Shown piece by piece: positions 52,142 through 62,062 of a DNA stretch of 64,000 bases (positions are counted from its first letter, which is position 1; each line of letters begins with the position of its first letter). This stretch comes from Bacteroidota bacterium (GTDB lineage: Bacteria; Bacteroidota; Bacteroidia; UKL13-3), in NCBI GenBank assembly GCA_947464275.1, contig CANHVU010000017.1:1-64000 (forward strand), read 5' to 3'. A program made the position numbers and the translations under genes. The notes beneath the pieces are model-generated. The model worked only from the letters and a program-made list of their open reading frames with translations, had not been told where the DNA came from and did no database searches.

Positions 52142-54859
52142 ATGAATAGAAATTTTGTAACAGGTGTTGTAATTACTTCGGTATTAATAGTAATTTTTTT
52201 GTTTGTATTTTACTTTTCAAAGATTAATACCAAGTCAATTCATGCCATAAATGTGTTGCCTCAAAATACAATCTTGGCATTAGAGGTTAATAATTTTAGT
52301 TTACAATACAAATTATTGAACAACCAATTGTTTTGGCAGCAACTTACCAATAATAAGGTTTTAGGTGAAGCCAATAATTCTATTAGGTATTTAGATAGTA
52401 TTTTAAGTTTTGAAGAAAATTTTAACGACTGGAAGAGCAATGAAAATATAACTATCTCCTTTCATGGCTACGCCAATAAATCAATTGATGCTTTGGTGTT
52501 ATTTGAAACCAAAAAGAAGTTCGAAATGTCGGATATTACTAATTGGATATTTCAGAATAATAAAAATAGATTAACCATAAGTAAAAGAAAGTTTTTTGGA
52601 AATGTAATCTATGATTTTTTTGATTTTAAAACGCAAAAAAAATTTAGTTTAGCTTTTAAGAATAAAATTTTAGCAATTTCTGAAAATGGTCAATTGATTG
52701 AAGAAACATTGATTAATATCGATAACAAGAAAGCATATGAAACTTCTAAACTTGACAAGTTGAGTTTTGTGAAAAGTTTAGGAAACTATAATTTATATAT
52801 TAACCACAAAAATATTCCTACTTTCTTAAACGCATTCGTTGATATCTCTAAATTAGGTGTAGTTTCTAATTTCCCCAATTTTGCCACTTGGAGTGCCTTT
52901 GGCGTTAATGTTTCAAATAGCAGTATTTCGCTTAAAGGTGTTACTATAACAGATGAGGTAACTTTTCAATATTACGATTGCTTTAATAATATGCAGGCTC
53001 AGGAGTTTAATTTTAAAAAATTGTTGCCAAGCAATACAAGTTATTTTTTAGGAGTTAATTTTAGTAATGAAAATTTATTTACTCAAAATTTAAAAGAATA
53101 TTATACAGTTAATAAAATAAATACTAAAAACATAACACGGGATAGTATCAATATTATAAAGCAAAATTATAATCTATATAATCAATTAATTGACAATTTG
53201 GGTAATGAAGTTTTGCAAGTAAACTTAAGTAATGTGCAGTTTAGTTTTGATAGTTGTGAGGTGCTTGCTGTTAAATTAAAAAATAAGGAAAAGCTATCCA
53301 ATCAACTAAAAGAAATTGCAATAAATGATTCTCTTAATGCTGATACTATCATTAGTAAAGTACCCAATCTATTCAAAATAAATTTACTTAATTACTTTGA
53401 TTATACATGGGGCGATATTTTTTTAAATAAGCAAGCCAATTATGCCTTGGTTTATGGAGAGTACGTCTTGTTTGCTAATAATGCGTTGGTTTTAAGTAGT
53501 TTTTATAATAGTCAGTTAAAAGGCAATTTATTAGCCAAGGATGCCAATTATTTAGCGCATCAATCAGAACTTAGCATTAACTCCAATATTGAATTTTTTA
53601 TAAACAATAATTTGCTTGTTCCTCAAATGGAGTCAATTGTTAATTCAGAATTGGTAGATGATTACAAATCAAATATGGGTTATTTTAAAAAGACAAGATT
53701 TGTAAGTTATCAAATGAATGCCACTAATGATAAAAACTATTTAACCAATGTGCAAATAGATTTTAATACAAGCTCAAACAGCAAAACTGAATTACTTTGG
53801 GAGTTAGCAATTGATACAAATTTGGCAATTAAACCGCAAATTGTATTTAATTCAAGTACTAACCAAAATTGTATTTTTATTCAAGATTTAAGAAATCAAG
53901 CTTATTTAATCAATAATGAAAGTAAGGTGCTATTTAAGGTACCAATTTCAGGGAAAATAGTGGGGAATGTTAATCAAGTAGATGCTTTTAATAATGGAAA
54001 TACGCAGTATTTGTTTAATACCAATAGTCAAATATACCTTATTGATGAAACAGGTAAAAACGTTCAAGGATATCCTATTTGGATACCAACAGGAACCAAT
54101 TATCCAATTCAAGTGAGTGATTATTTAAATGATAAGTCGTATCAAATTTTTGCTGTTGGCAGGTATTATAAAATTTGGTGTTACAATATTCAAGGTAGAT
54201 TACAAAGTGGCTGGAATCCAAAGAATAGTTATCCTAATCCAATTCAAAATATTAAATCATTTAAATTTAGTAATGAGTTAATCAGTTATGTTATTAATGA
54301 AAAAGGCAAACTCAATTTTTATCAATTTAATGGTAAGCCCTATTCATATTTTGGTTTAGATAGTAATACTATTTATAAATACATGAACCATCAAGTAATA
54401 GATTCTGGGTTTATTAAGTTTTATTATATCGATTCTACCAATAATTTTAAGGTAAAAGAATACCATACTAATGGGTCTAAAAAGGATATCATACTAACAA
54501 ATATTAATTTTATTCCCACTGATAATTTTGACTTAAATAATAACTTTTATTTTTATGAAAACAGGAATTTTAAAGTTAATTTATTTAATAGTTTAGGTAA
54601 TAGAGTTTATACTAAAAATCTTTCTGATTCTTCTAGTCCTCAGCTTGAATTAATTTATAAAAATGGGGCTGTGCATGTATGTTACTTGGATAGTTTAAAA
54701 GGTAAAGTTCATTTAGAAAAATTAAATAATTCCTTGCTAGAAAACTTCCCTGTTAATGCCAATTATTTCTTCACTTTTGGTCATTTAAATAACGATGAGA
54801 ATTATTTTTTAATCACATCCGATTTTGATAATAAACTATTTGTATACCAAGTAAAATAG
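52142..54859 (+). CDS. Large membrane-anchored extracytoplasmic protein, unknown
   Basis: 905 residues. One N-terminal membrane segment (VVITSVLIVIFLFVFYFSKI), then a large extracytoplasmic region. The first 550 residues resemble a DUF3352-like fold by pattern (LPQNTILALEVNNFSLQYKL; TNVQIDFNTS); the last 330 have repeated beta-sheet blades (QAYLINNESKVLFKVPISGK; QIYLIDETGKNVQGYPI; KIWCYNIQGRLQSGW), suggesting a beta-propeller. Very Asn-rich. It is 2 bp from the flippase-like gene 54862 and probably works with it. Confidence 0.65.
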   Translation: MNRNFVTGVVITSVLIVIFLFVFYFSKINTKSIHAINVLPQNTILALEVNNFSLQYKLLNNQLFWQQLTNNKVLGEANNSIRYLDSILSFEENFNDWKSNENITISFHGYANKSIDALVLFETKKKFEMSDITNWIFQNNKNRLTISKRKFFGNVIYDFFDFKTQKKFSLAFKNKILAISENGQLIEETLINIDNKKAYETSKLDKLSFVKSLGNYNLYINHKNIPTFLNAFVDISKLGVVSNFPNFATWSAFGVNVSNSSISLKGVTITDEVTFQYYDCFNNMQAQEFNFKKLLPSNTSYFLGVNFSNENLFTQNLKEYYTVNKINTKNITRDSINIIKQNYNLYNQLIDNLGNEVLQVNLSNVQFSFDSCEVLAVKLKNKEKLSNQLKEIAINDSLNADTIISKVPNLFKINLLNYFDYTWGDIFLNKQANYALVYGEYVLFANNALVLSSFYNSQLKGNLLAKDANYLAHQSELSINSNIEFFINNNLLVPQMESIVNSELVDDYKSNMGYFKKTRFVSYQMNATNDKNYLTNVQIDFNTSSNSKTELLWELAIDTNLAIKPQIVFNSSTNQNCIFIQDLRNQAYLINNESKVLFKVPISGKIVGNVNQVDAFNNGNTQYLFNTNSQIYLIDETGKNVQGYPIWIPTGTNYPIQVSDYLNDKSYQIFAVGRYYKIWCYNIQGRLQSGWNPKNSYPNPIQNIKSFKFSNELISYVINEKGKLNFYQFNGKPYSYFGLDSNTIYKYMNHQVIDSGFIKFYYIDSTNNFKVKEYHTNGSKKDIILTNINFIPTDNFDLNNNFYFYENRNFKVNLFNSLGNRVYTKNLSDSSSPQLELIYKNGAVHVCYLDSLKGKVHLEKLNNSLLENFPVNANYFFTFGHLNNDENYFLITSDFDNKLFVYQVK

Positions 54860-54861
54860 CC

Positions 54862-55833
54862 ATGTTTAAATCAAAGATATTTGTTGGTTTTCAATATTTA
54901 ATATTTATTGTTATTAGTGCAGTTTTACTAAAACTTAGCTTTAATAAAATAGATGTAAATTCCTTTTATAATACCCTTATAGTTGGTAATTATTGGGTAG
55001 CTTTATGGGTTTTTATAATTTCTATTTTGGCATATGTTTCAAGAATTTATAGGTGGAATATTATTTTAAAAAAGGTAAATGCCAATATTGGTTTTATGAA
55101 TAATTTTTCGGCAATTGCAATAGGTTATTTGGTTAGCTACATATTTCCTCGTGGGGGAGAAGTAGTTAAATGTATGTTATTAAAAAAGACAGATAATTTA
55201 TCAATAAGTCAAAGTGTTTCAAGTACATTTTTTGAGAGAATAGTTGATTTATTATGTTTGGTAATTTTATTGGTTTTTGTTTTTGGGGCTGAGTTTATAA
55301 CCAATAATTATTTAATTACTAATTTGGTAAATCCAAATCAGTTCATTAAAAATTATCGCATTTGGGCAGTTATTGCTGTTGGTATAATATTAGCAATTAT
55401 TGGATTTGTTATTTATAATAAATTTAAAACAAAAGATACTTGGCTAGTAGGTTTTATTAATAATTTAAAAGAGATGTTATCGCTTTTAGTTAATATAAGA
55501 TTTTCGTTACATACTATCTTTATTTGGTTAAGCTATTACCTCATGACTTATTTGTGGTTTTTTGTTTTTGAATCTACTTCAAATCTTTCTCTATTTCAGG
55601 CATTTCAAATTATGATGATTGGTACAGTTGCTCGTTCTCTTCCATTACCTGGTGGTGCAATTGGTGCTTATCATTTAGCAATAGTATTTGGATTAACAGC
55701 TATGGGTATAGATAAAGAATTGGCACTTGGCATGTCGTTTATCATTCATGGTTTTCAAACTATATTTACTGTTTTTGCAGGGTTTGTTGGTATAGTATGG
55801 TTGTTTATCAATAAAACCTATCGCATAAGGTAA
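54862..55833 (+). CDS. Lysylphosphatidylglycerol synthase TM / UPF0104 family protein
   Basis: 323 residues with about eight spans. Family marks include SRIYRWNIILKKVNANIGFM, GYLVSYIFPRGGEVVKCMLL, SSTFFERIVDLLCLVILL and LPLPGGAIGAYHLAIVFGL. There is no aminoacyl-transfer domain, so it is a flippase- or AglD-like membrane protein that may handle a lipid-linked substrate. Co-transcribed with the 905-residue protein; its last 16 bp overlap the convergent porU2-like gene. Confidence 0.88.
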   Translation: MFKSKIFVGFQYLIFIVISAVLLKLSFNKIDVNSFYNTLIVGNYWVALWVFIISILAYVSRIYRWNIILKKVNANIGFMNNFSAIAIGYLVSYIFPRGGEVVKCMLLKKTDNLSISQSVSSTFFERIVDLLCLVILLVFVFGAEFITNNYLITNLVNPNQFIKNYRIWAVIAVGIILAIIGFVIYNKFKTKDTWLVGFINNLKEMLSLLVNIRFSLHTIFIWLSYYLMTYLWFFVFESTSNLSLFQAFQIMMIGTVARSLPLPGGAIGAYHLAIVFGLTAMGIDKELALGMSFIIHGFQTIFTVFAGFVGIVWLFINKTYRIR

Positions 55834-58800
55834 ATTTTTCCAACTCCTTGCGTAAAGTATTTATCATTATTAATTATTTTATAGTTTTCTATATTTTTTT
55901 GATTTATTCTGGTAAATACTTGGTATAAATAAACACCATTTGCAAGTCTATCTCCATACATATCATTTCCATCCCAAGCATATTCGCTAATATTATTACC
56001 AAACTTAATATTACCAAATTCCTGTTTGTTTATTTCCTTAACTACTTTACCTGAAATGGTAGAAATTCTAATCAACAAATCATCTGGTAATACGCTACCA
56101 GTTAAAGTAAAAATGAATCTTACATTGGTGGTAGCAGGATTAGGATAAGGTAAAAAATTACTGATACTTGATTTATTGATTATTTCAAATGAAACTTCAA
56201 AATCATTATTTCCAGATGGGTTTCCAACTGCATCCATGCTTTGTATTCTTAGTGAATACTCGCCATCAGTAAGATTTTTAGGTCGGTATAATATTGTTGA
56301 TTTATTGCTATTGTTACTAGCAGGTATGAATTCAATTTCAGGGCTATTTAAGTTTATACGTTCAAAATCAATACTATTTGGTTTTCTGAGTAGCACATTG
56401 AATAAGGCAGTATCTTTTTGGAAAATGTATTTGTTGTTATCAGTTGAGGTAATATTAATAATTGGGGTAGCTGATACAATTTCACCATTCATAATTTTCG
56501 ACCCATCAAATGTTACTTCCAAGTATGGATTACTTTTGTCGTTTTTAACATCAAAATTGGTTGTAAAAAAGTTGTTTGCAAAAGTTAATTCATTGGTTTT
56601 TCTATTATTATTCAATGAAAACTGAACAGTGTTGTTTTTTTGTAATCCTAACGTTGCAAGTTTTGTTTTTACAATTGTAAAACTGTTGTTATTAATAGTG
56701 TCTAAGGTTATATTTTTTTCATATTTAACCGCCCTCAATTCATTAACAATTTTTATATTCAAGTTAGTAGGTTCGTAATTTGTGTTACCTATATTTTCAA
56801 CCCCCATTTCTAATTGTAACGAATCACCTTCTTCAATAGGATTATTTTTTAAGCTAAATGCAATATTTGGGGCAAGTTTGGCCTCTGCAATTGGAGAAGC
56901 TAATAATTGCCAATAACCAAATTGTTGAGGAGTTCTTTTGGCACTATCCTCCATATTTAACTTAATTCTCAAAAACGGAATTTTTTTAGCATCTATTGCA
57001 CTAATATCAAAATTTGTAGCGGTGATATTTTTGAATAGGAGTGTATCCATTCCATTAACATTTACTCCAAGTAAATCAATATTTAATTTGCTATTAGTTG
57101 AATTGTCACTTTCTATAAAATTAAAGTTGAGTTTATTCCAACTGCTAACAGGACCAAATGGAATTGACACAATACTTCCTGTATGCCACTTGGTAACAAG
57201 GCCTTTCTTTATTACTAATATTTTAGAGTCTTGTGGTTGATTGGTGGCGGGTGGTAATCCTACTAAACCCATATTAACTAAAGCTCCTAGCGAATCATTA
57301 TTTACTGTATCTTCCACAGCGTAGCCAGGTTCAGCATCTTTTTTACTAATAATTGCCCAAGCAGTATTGTTACTTTTGATTTGAGGTATTTTAACTGCAC
57401 CAAGTTTTTTTAAGCTATTTAGTGTGGCTTGGTCCCAATTATTAATATCACTGTTGTATCTCGAAAAAATAGCTACGTAATATCCAGAAGGAATACTGTC
57501 AATAAATCGTTTAAATTCACTTCTTCCTGATAAAGTTTCTGTTCCAAACGGATAATATCTTCTACTTCTATTTTCTTTATTATCTTGAATAAATTGGCAG
57601 TTAAACGGATAGTTAGGAATCTCATAAGGAATATCAACCTGTGATGGTTCAAATACCAATGCTACCACTGTATTTCCTGGGCAAGTACCTACACCTTGAT
57701 TTAACTGATACGGAATAATTACTCCCATATTTCTATGGTCAAATCTTTTGTTTTGAATTCCAATAACTAATTCACTATTTACAAATGAAATTTGTTTGGC
57801 AATTGAATCTACTAATACTTTATCCATTGCAATTGTATTGCTGTATTGTTCAAAAGTACTTTGCATAAATCCATAACTTCCATTGAATATTTTTGTAAAA
57901 GATGCATTGTTCCAAATACCACCTTGCGTTTCGGGTACATTTATTTTTACCCTCCAGTAATATACAGTGGTATCTAAACTACTTAATTTAATTTTCCATT
58001 TTACTAAATCATTAGCTTTTATAATACCTGATGTTTGATAAAACGGTGAATTTGTATTGAATAAATGCGAATTGTCTATTTCAAAAATATACTCTTTATT
58101 TTCTGTCCGTAAATCGTTGTTTTGTGCTACAAGCTCAACACTGTCGCTGTTGACTATTGAAAAATTTGTAGGGTAAATAGTATTAATGCCACTACCAGGA
58201 ATAAACTTTGTTACGGTAGTTTCATTATTGGTTTCATTAATTTCATTTTTTAAGTTTAGATAATCTATGGTTATTTTAAATGTATTATCACCAATCATTG
58301 ATTTTCCTTTTCCAGGTAATTTAACCGAAAAGGTATCTTTATATAAGGGTGTTATAAGTAAAATACTATCATACCTATATGTTAAATTATTGGTGGAAGT
58401 AGTGTGTTCAATTAATACAAATACGGTATCATTATTTGCTTTACCTAAATTTTTTACAATACCGTTAATTTCAAATGAATCAACTAAAGCAGTTATGTTT
58501 TTTTCCGACAAAAAAACATCAGTATTTTTTATTTCATAATCTGGAAGCAAGGGACTTCCAATTCTTAATGCAGGATCTCCTTGAAATAATATTTGATTAC
58601 CATGTGAAACCTCGTATAGCCCTCCTGAAACAGTAGTTTCGGCTAATGTTTGTTGAATAATTTTGCCAATACTATTTCCATAATAATCCTTACTAAAATT
58701 TTTATAAAAAGTATTCATCTGTATAAAAAGTTGATTGCTTAAAGTTAGGTTAGAGTGTGCTAGCCAACCTATTGCTCCTTTATTGGGTGCTACTATAAAA

Positions 58801-60854
58801 TCTTTTCCATAAATATTTCCACTTCCTTGTGGGTCAGCATCATTTGCATTTCCTATATTACAACCATTAAAATAAAAGAAAGTATACTTATTGGTGTTTT
58901 GCATATCGCTTATCCTACCAAAATCAACATCCAATACAGATAAAGAACCATGTCCTAAAAAAGTCATCATACTTTTTCCACTGTTTAATTCTTTTATCAA
59001 TATTGGCTTAAAATCGGTTTGGACCGTGCCACTTGTGTTTTTATTGAATGAAGTTACATTAGCACCATAATATAAGTTACTGATAAGCGATTTGTTGTAA
59101 TTGGCTTGGTTTGTATAATCTAATTGTTCGCTTCCACTTCCTCCCGAAACATGCAATACTTGTTTTCTCCAATCAATATCAAAAATGGTATCTTTTTCAT
59201 AATTAATAAGTTTGTTCAAGTAATTAAATGCTTCTTCATTATTGGCTGCAGGAATTCTTCCTGTGGCTAAAGCAGGTGCATAAGGCATACTTTGATTTAA
59301 ACCAATACTAAACATATGGTCGCTCGATGGTTCACCTATGGCAGGAACTAAATTATTATTATAAGCATCCTGAAAACCATTTCTTATTAAATTATTTTGA
59401 TAACCTCGTCCCAATAAAAGTAGGTAACTTGGTTTAATGGTTTGGTTTTTATATAAGTATTTTAATAAATGTGATACTGCTAATGGGTGTTCGTATCCAT
59501 AATAAAATTGGTTATACAAATCATTGCTATAAACTAAAGATGTATTAAATTTTTGTGCACGATAATTTTTATAAGCAATAGCAGCTGTTTCTATTTTTTT
59601 ATTCGAAATAATTAAATATTCAGTGTTTAAATTGGGTTGAATATAATTCATGTTTACTAATTCAAGTGAATTAATGGACCTAATATCTGATTCATCAAAA
59701 ATATAGAAAAGCTGTTCGTTATTAAAGTTAGGAGTTAATGTATTTAAAGTATTTCCTGAAAGATTGCAGTTAGAAATAATGTTATTTTTTAAATCTAAAA
59801 GAACAGGTTTTGATTTGCTGTAATTACTAATTTGAAAATATATTCTTGTAGCGTTTAGTAACGTTTTGTGTTTAAAAAGTAAATCTTTATAGTTTTGAAA
59901 ATCAAATAGACAGGAATACTTCAATTTGATTAACGAAATTGAGTTGTAGTCACTACTTAAATTCAGGTCTGGAATATTTTCAAATTTAATATAGGTTGTA
60001 TTACCTATTAATGAATTTGATAGAACATTGTAATAATTGGTTTCGGTATAACCTGTGTATGTGGTATCCTTAAGCGTTGTGTAATTTGTATTGTCATTGC
60101 TAATACCAAACTTTAAATGATGGTTTATTTTATTCGATTTATCATCACTTACACCAAAAACTTTTGTTTCTAAAATTGCTTCCGGTCCTCCAGCAAATAG
60201 GTGAGGGGTGTTGAGTGAATATATTTTATTTTCACCTAAACCAAATCTTACATCAACCCAACTTTCTCCGGATGTATATTCCGAAAAATAGTAAAAATCA
60301 CCTGGTCCTACTAATTCCGATTTTCCTCTATAATACTCTTCTAATGGTGCTTCTATTATTTCATTTATAAAGTAGTTTTCAGGAGTATAGGCATTGTAAT
60401 TTGTTTCATTAAACTTTGTAAATCGTTTTCCTAAAGTAGCGCTATTATTGGGTAATATGGTAAGAAAATAAACTGAAGTATCGCTAAACAAACTATTGTA
60501 TTGATGTGGCTGATCGTAGGCGTTTTTATATAGTTCAGTATCTAAAGTTCCATCATTTTTAGTACCATAAAAAATTAGGTAATCATCTGAGTTAAAAGTG
60601 GCATCCGATTCTCCATAAATGTAACAAGCTTGTTCTTCGCCATTTTTAAATATTTGAAATCTATTTGGATTTAAGCCAACAAGGTTAACACCAAGTTGAG
60701 CCAAAGTATTCGAATCTATTTTATAAACTCCTTGTTCTACAATTTTTATTTTGTAATAGGGTTGATTGGTTTTAATCCATTCGTTACCTATAACTTGGGC
60801 AAATCCATTTAGTTTTAAAAATAAAATTGTTACGATTATTAGTAGTTTTTTCAT
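55818..60854 (-). CDS. porU2: C25 gingipain-like peptidase, PorU2-type T9SS sortase
   Basis: 1678 residues. A signal peptide (LLIIVTILFLKLNGFAQ) is followed by an N-terminal domain resembling PorU (YYKIKIVEQGVYKIDSNTLA). The C25 cysteine peptidase domain (about 410-775) has the catalytic His near 636 (MTFLGHGSLS) and Cys near 665 (FFYFNGCNIGN). Long Ig/CARDB-like repeats follow and a C-terminal FlgD-like/T9SS end (NFLPYPNPATTNVRFIF ... YAWDGNDMYGDRLANGVYLY). PorU removes C-terminal sorting domains and attaches cargo to the cell surface; PorU2 is a longer relative in Bacteroidota, which I judge by length and architecture. It could process the cargo protein at 32834. Confidence 0.85.
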   Translation of the reverse strand: MKKLLIIVTILFLKLNGFAQVIGNEWIKTNQPYYKIKIVEQGVYKIDSNTLAQLGVNLVGLNPNRFQIFKNGEEQACYIYGESDATFNSDDYLIFYGTKNDGTLDTELYKNAYDQPHQYNSLFSDTSVYFLTILPNNSATLGKRFTKFNETNYNAYTPENYFINEIIEAPLEEYYRGKSELVGPGDFYYFSEYTSGESWVDVRFGLGENKIYSLNTPHLFAGGPEAILETKVFGVSDDKSNKINHHLKFGISNDNTNYTTLKDTTYTGYTETNYYNVLSNSLIGNTTYIKFENIPDLNLSSDYNSISLIKLKYSCLFDFQNYKDLLFKHKTLLNATRIYFQISNYSKSKPVLLDLKNNIISNCNLSGNTLNTLTPNFNNEQLFYIFDESDIRSINSLELVNMNYIQPNLNTEYLIISNKKIETAAIAYKNYRAQKFNTSLVYSNDLYNQFYYGYEHPLAVSHLLKYLYKNQTIKPSYLLLLGRGYQNNLIRNGFQDAYNNNLVPAIGEPSSDHMFSIGLNQSMPYAPALATGRIPAANNEEAFNYLNKLINYEKDTIFDIDWRKQVLHVSGGSGSEQLDYTNQANYNKSLISNLYYGANVTSFNKNTSGTVQTDFKPILIKELNSGKSMMTFLGHGSLSVLDVDFGRISDMQNTNKYTFFYFNGCNIGNANDADPQGSGNIYGKDFIVAPNKGAIGWLAHSNLTLSNQLFIQMNTFYKNFSKDYYGNSIGKIIQQTLAETTVSGGLYEVSHGNQILFQGDPALRIGSPLLPDYEIKNTDVFLSEKNITALVDSFEINGIVKNLGKANNDTVFVLIEHTTSTNNLTYRYDSILLITPLYKDTFSVKLPGKGKSMIGDNTFKITIDYLNLKNEINETNNETTVTKFIPGSGINTIYPTNFSIVNSDSVELVAQNNDLRTENKEYIFEIDNSHLFNTNSPFYQTSGIIKANDLVKWKIKLSSLDTTVYYWRVKINVPETQGGIWNNASFTKIFNGSYGFMQSTFEQYSNTIAMDKVLVDSIAKQISFVNSELVIGIQNKRFDHRNMGVIIPYQLNQGVGTCPGNTVVALVFEPSQVDIPYEIPNYPFNCQFIQDNKENRSRRYYPFGTETLSGRSEFKRFIDSIPSGYYVAIFSRYNSDINNWDQATLNSLKKLGAVKIPQIKSNNTAWAIISKKDAEPGYAVEDTVNNDSLGALVNMGLVGLPPATNQPQDSKILVIKKGLVTKWHTGSIVSIPFGPVSSWNKLNFNFIESDNSTNSKLNIDLLGVNVNGMDTLLFKNITATNFDISAIDAKKIPFLRIKLNMEDSAKRTPQQFGYWQLLASPIAEAKLAPNIAFSLKNNPIEEGDSLQLEMGVENIGNTNYEPTNLNIKIVNELRAVKYEKNITLDTINNNSFTIVKTKLATLGLQKNNTVQFSLNNNRKTNELTFANNFFTTNFDVKNDKSNPYLEVTFDGSKIMNGEIVSATPIINITSTDNNKYIFQKDTALFNVLLRKPNSIDFERINLNSPEIEFIPASNNSNKSTILYRPKNLTDGEYSLRIQSMDAVGNPSGNNDFEVSFEIINKSSISNFLPYPNPATTNVRFIFTLTGSVLPDDLLIRISTISGKVVKEINKQEFGNIKFGNNISEYAWDGNDMYGDRLANGVYLYQVFTRINQKNIENYKIINNDKYFTQGVGKIYLMR

Positions 60855-60966
60855 TCAAATTATAAATCAAACAAATATAACAGCTAAGGGTATAAAAAAA
60901 GTATTTGTTTGGTATTTTTTACAATTTGTTAAATTGCTAGCTATATTCGGGTAAATATCTAACATT

Positions 60967-61953
60967 TTGAGTTTAAAAGTAAAATACATTTCCTATGGAA
61001 AATATGAAACAGGCGGGTACAAGCACGAGCTGTTTTTTGCTCATCAACTCACTCAGTTTTTAACAACTGAAAATGAAAAATATGAATTAATTATTGAGCG
61101 TCCCAATAGATTTTTTGAAAATCCAATTGCTTACCTAAAGCTATTTTTATTAGGCTTAAAAGCTAATGAAAATTACAATATTGTAGTAGCAAGAGTGGCT
61201 GTATTTTCTGTGCTTCGCAATTTATTTACTAATAATAAAGTTTATATTGTATTACATAATTTTGATGAGCATGATGGTAAATCTATTTGGCTAAAATGGT
61301 ATTATAGTTTGCTGTTTTTTTTACTTAAAAATCTATCCATTAAAAATGTTTCCATAGTTACAGTGGCGGCTTTTTGGGTAAATTATTTTAAAAATAAAAT
61401 CAATAACAATATTCCTGTTCATTTATTTCCTAATTTTTTTGATAATACCTTTTACGAAAAAACCAGAGTTTCGACTTTATTGTCTAAAGAAAAAAGTAGT
61501 AAGCAAATCCACTTAGGGCAATGGAGTTTTAAAAACCATCCTGACGTATTTGAAGTGGCCAAACAACTTACCGCAAAAGGATATTATTGTTATTTTAGTA
61601 CCAATTTTAAAGATTTTGCAAAAAAAACCAACGATTACGAAGTAATTTATTTTGAGCATTTTGAAGATTATTTATCTCAAATGGCTATTAGTGAATTTAC
61701 TTTGGCTTTAACTGCCATAAACGAGGGTTGGAACCGTGTAGCTCATGAAAGTATTTTGGTTGGAACACCTGTTATAGCTTATGCCAAAGCAGGTTTATTA
61801 GATTTGGTAAACGAAAGCAAAAGTTATGCTGCCAAAAATATAACCGATATAATACAAGCCATTGAAAATAAAAATGTGCAAGTAAACCCAAGTTTACTTG
61901 CACATTATGATATAAAAAATGCGGCCAATTATTTGAAGAATATTCAGATTTAA
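60967..61953 (+). CDS. Glycosyltransferase (GT-B type)
   Basis: 328 residues from a TTG start at 60967 (fMSLKVKYISYGKYETGGYK); no in-frame ATG lies near the start. It has the GT-B layout: YISYGKYETGGYKHELFFAH at the start and the donor-side motif NEGWNRVAHESILVGTPVIA near the end, a version of the E-x7-E signature. No signal peptide, so peripheral or cytoplasmic. A perfect 15-bp inverted repeat lies inside its 3' end (61873-61906). Divergent from porU2. Substrate unknown; likely cell-surface glycan. Confidence 0.85.
   Translation: MSLKVKYISYGKYETGGYKHELFFAHQLTQFLTTENEKYELIIERPNRFFENPIAYLKLFLLGLKANENYNIVVARVAVFSVLRNLFTNNKVYIVLHNFDEHDGKSIWLKWYYSLLFFLLKNLSIKNVSIVTVAAFWVNYFKNKINNNIPVHLFPNFFDNTFYEKTRVSTLLSKEKSSKQIHLGQWSFKNHPDVFEVAKQLTAKGYYCYFSTNFKDFAKKTNDYEVIYFEHFEDYLSQMAISEFTLALTAINEGWNRVAHESILVGTPVIAYAKAGLLDLVNESKSYAAKNITDIIQAIENKNVQVNPSLLAHYDIKNAANYLKNIQI
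61873..61906. repeat. Perfect 15-bp inverted repeat inside the glycosyltransferase gene
   Basis: AATGTGCAAGTAAAC-ccaa-GTTTACTTGCACATT: two perfect 15-base arms around a 4-base loop, within codons for NVQVNPSLLAHY, about 47 bp before the stop. In RNA this would be a very stable hairpin. No T run follows, so it is not a standard terminator. Confidence 0.9.
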
Positions 61954-62062
61954 CGAATTGTAAAATCTATGAATCTATCTTGTTTTTAGTGTTTGTTGGG
62001 TACACCAATCATGTACAGAACAACCCAATCTGTGTTTTCTGTGAAATCTATGGCTCTATTAT

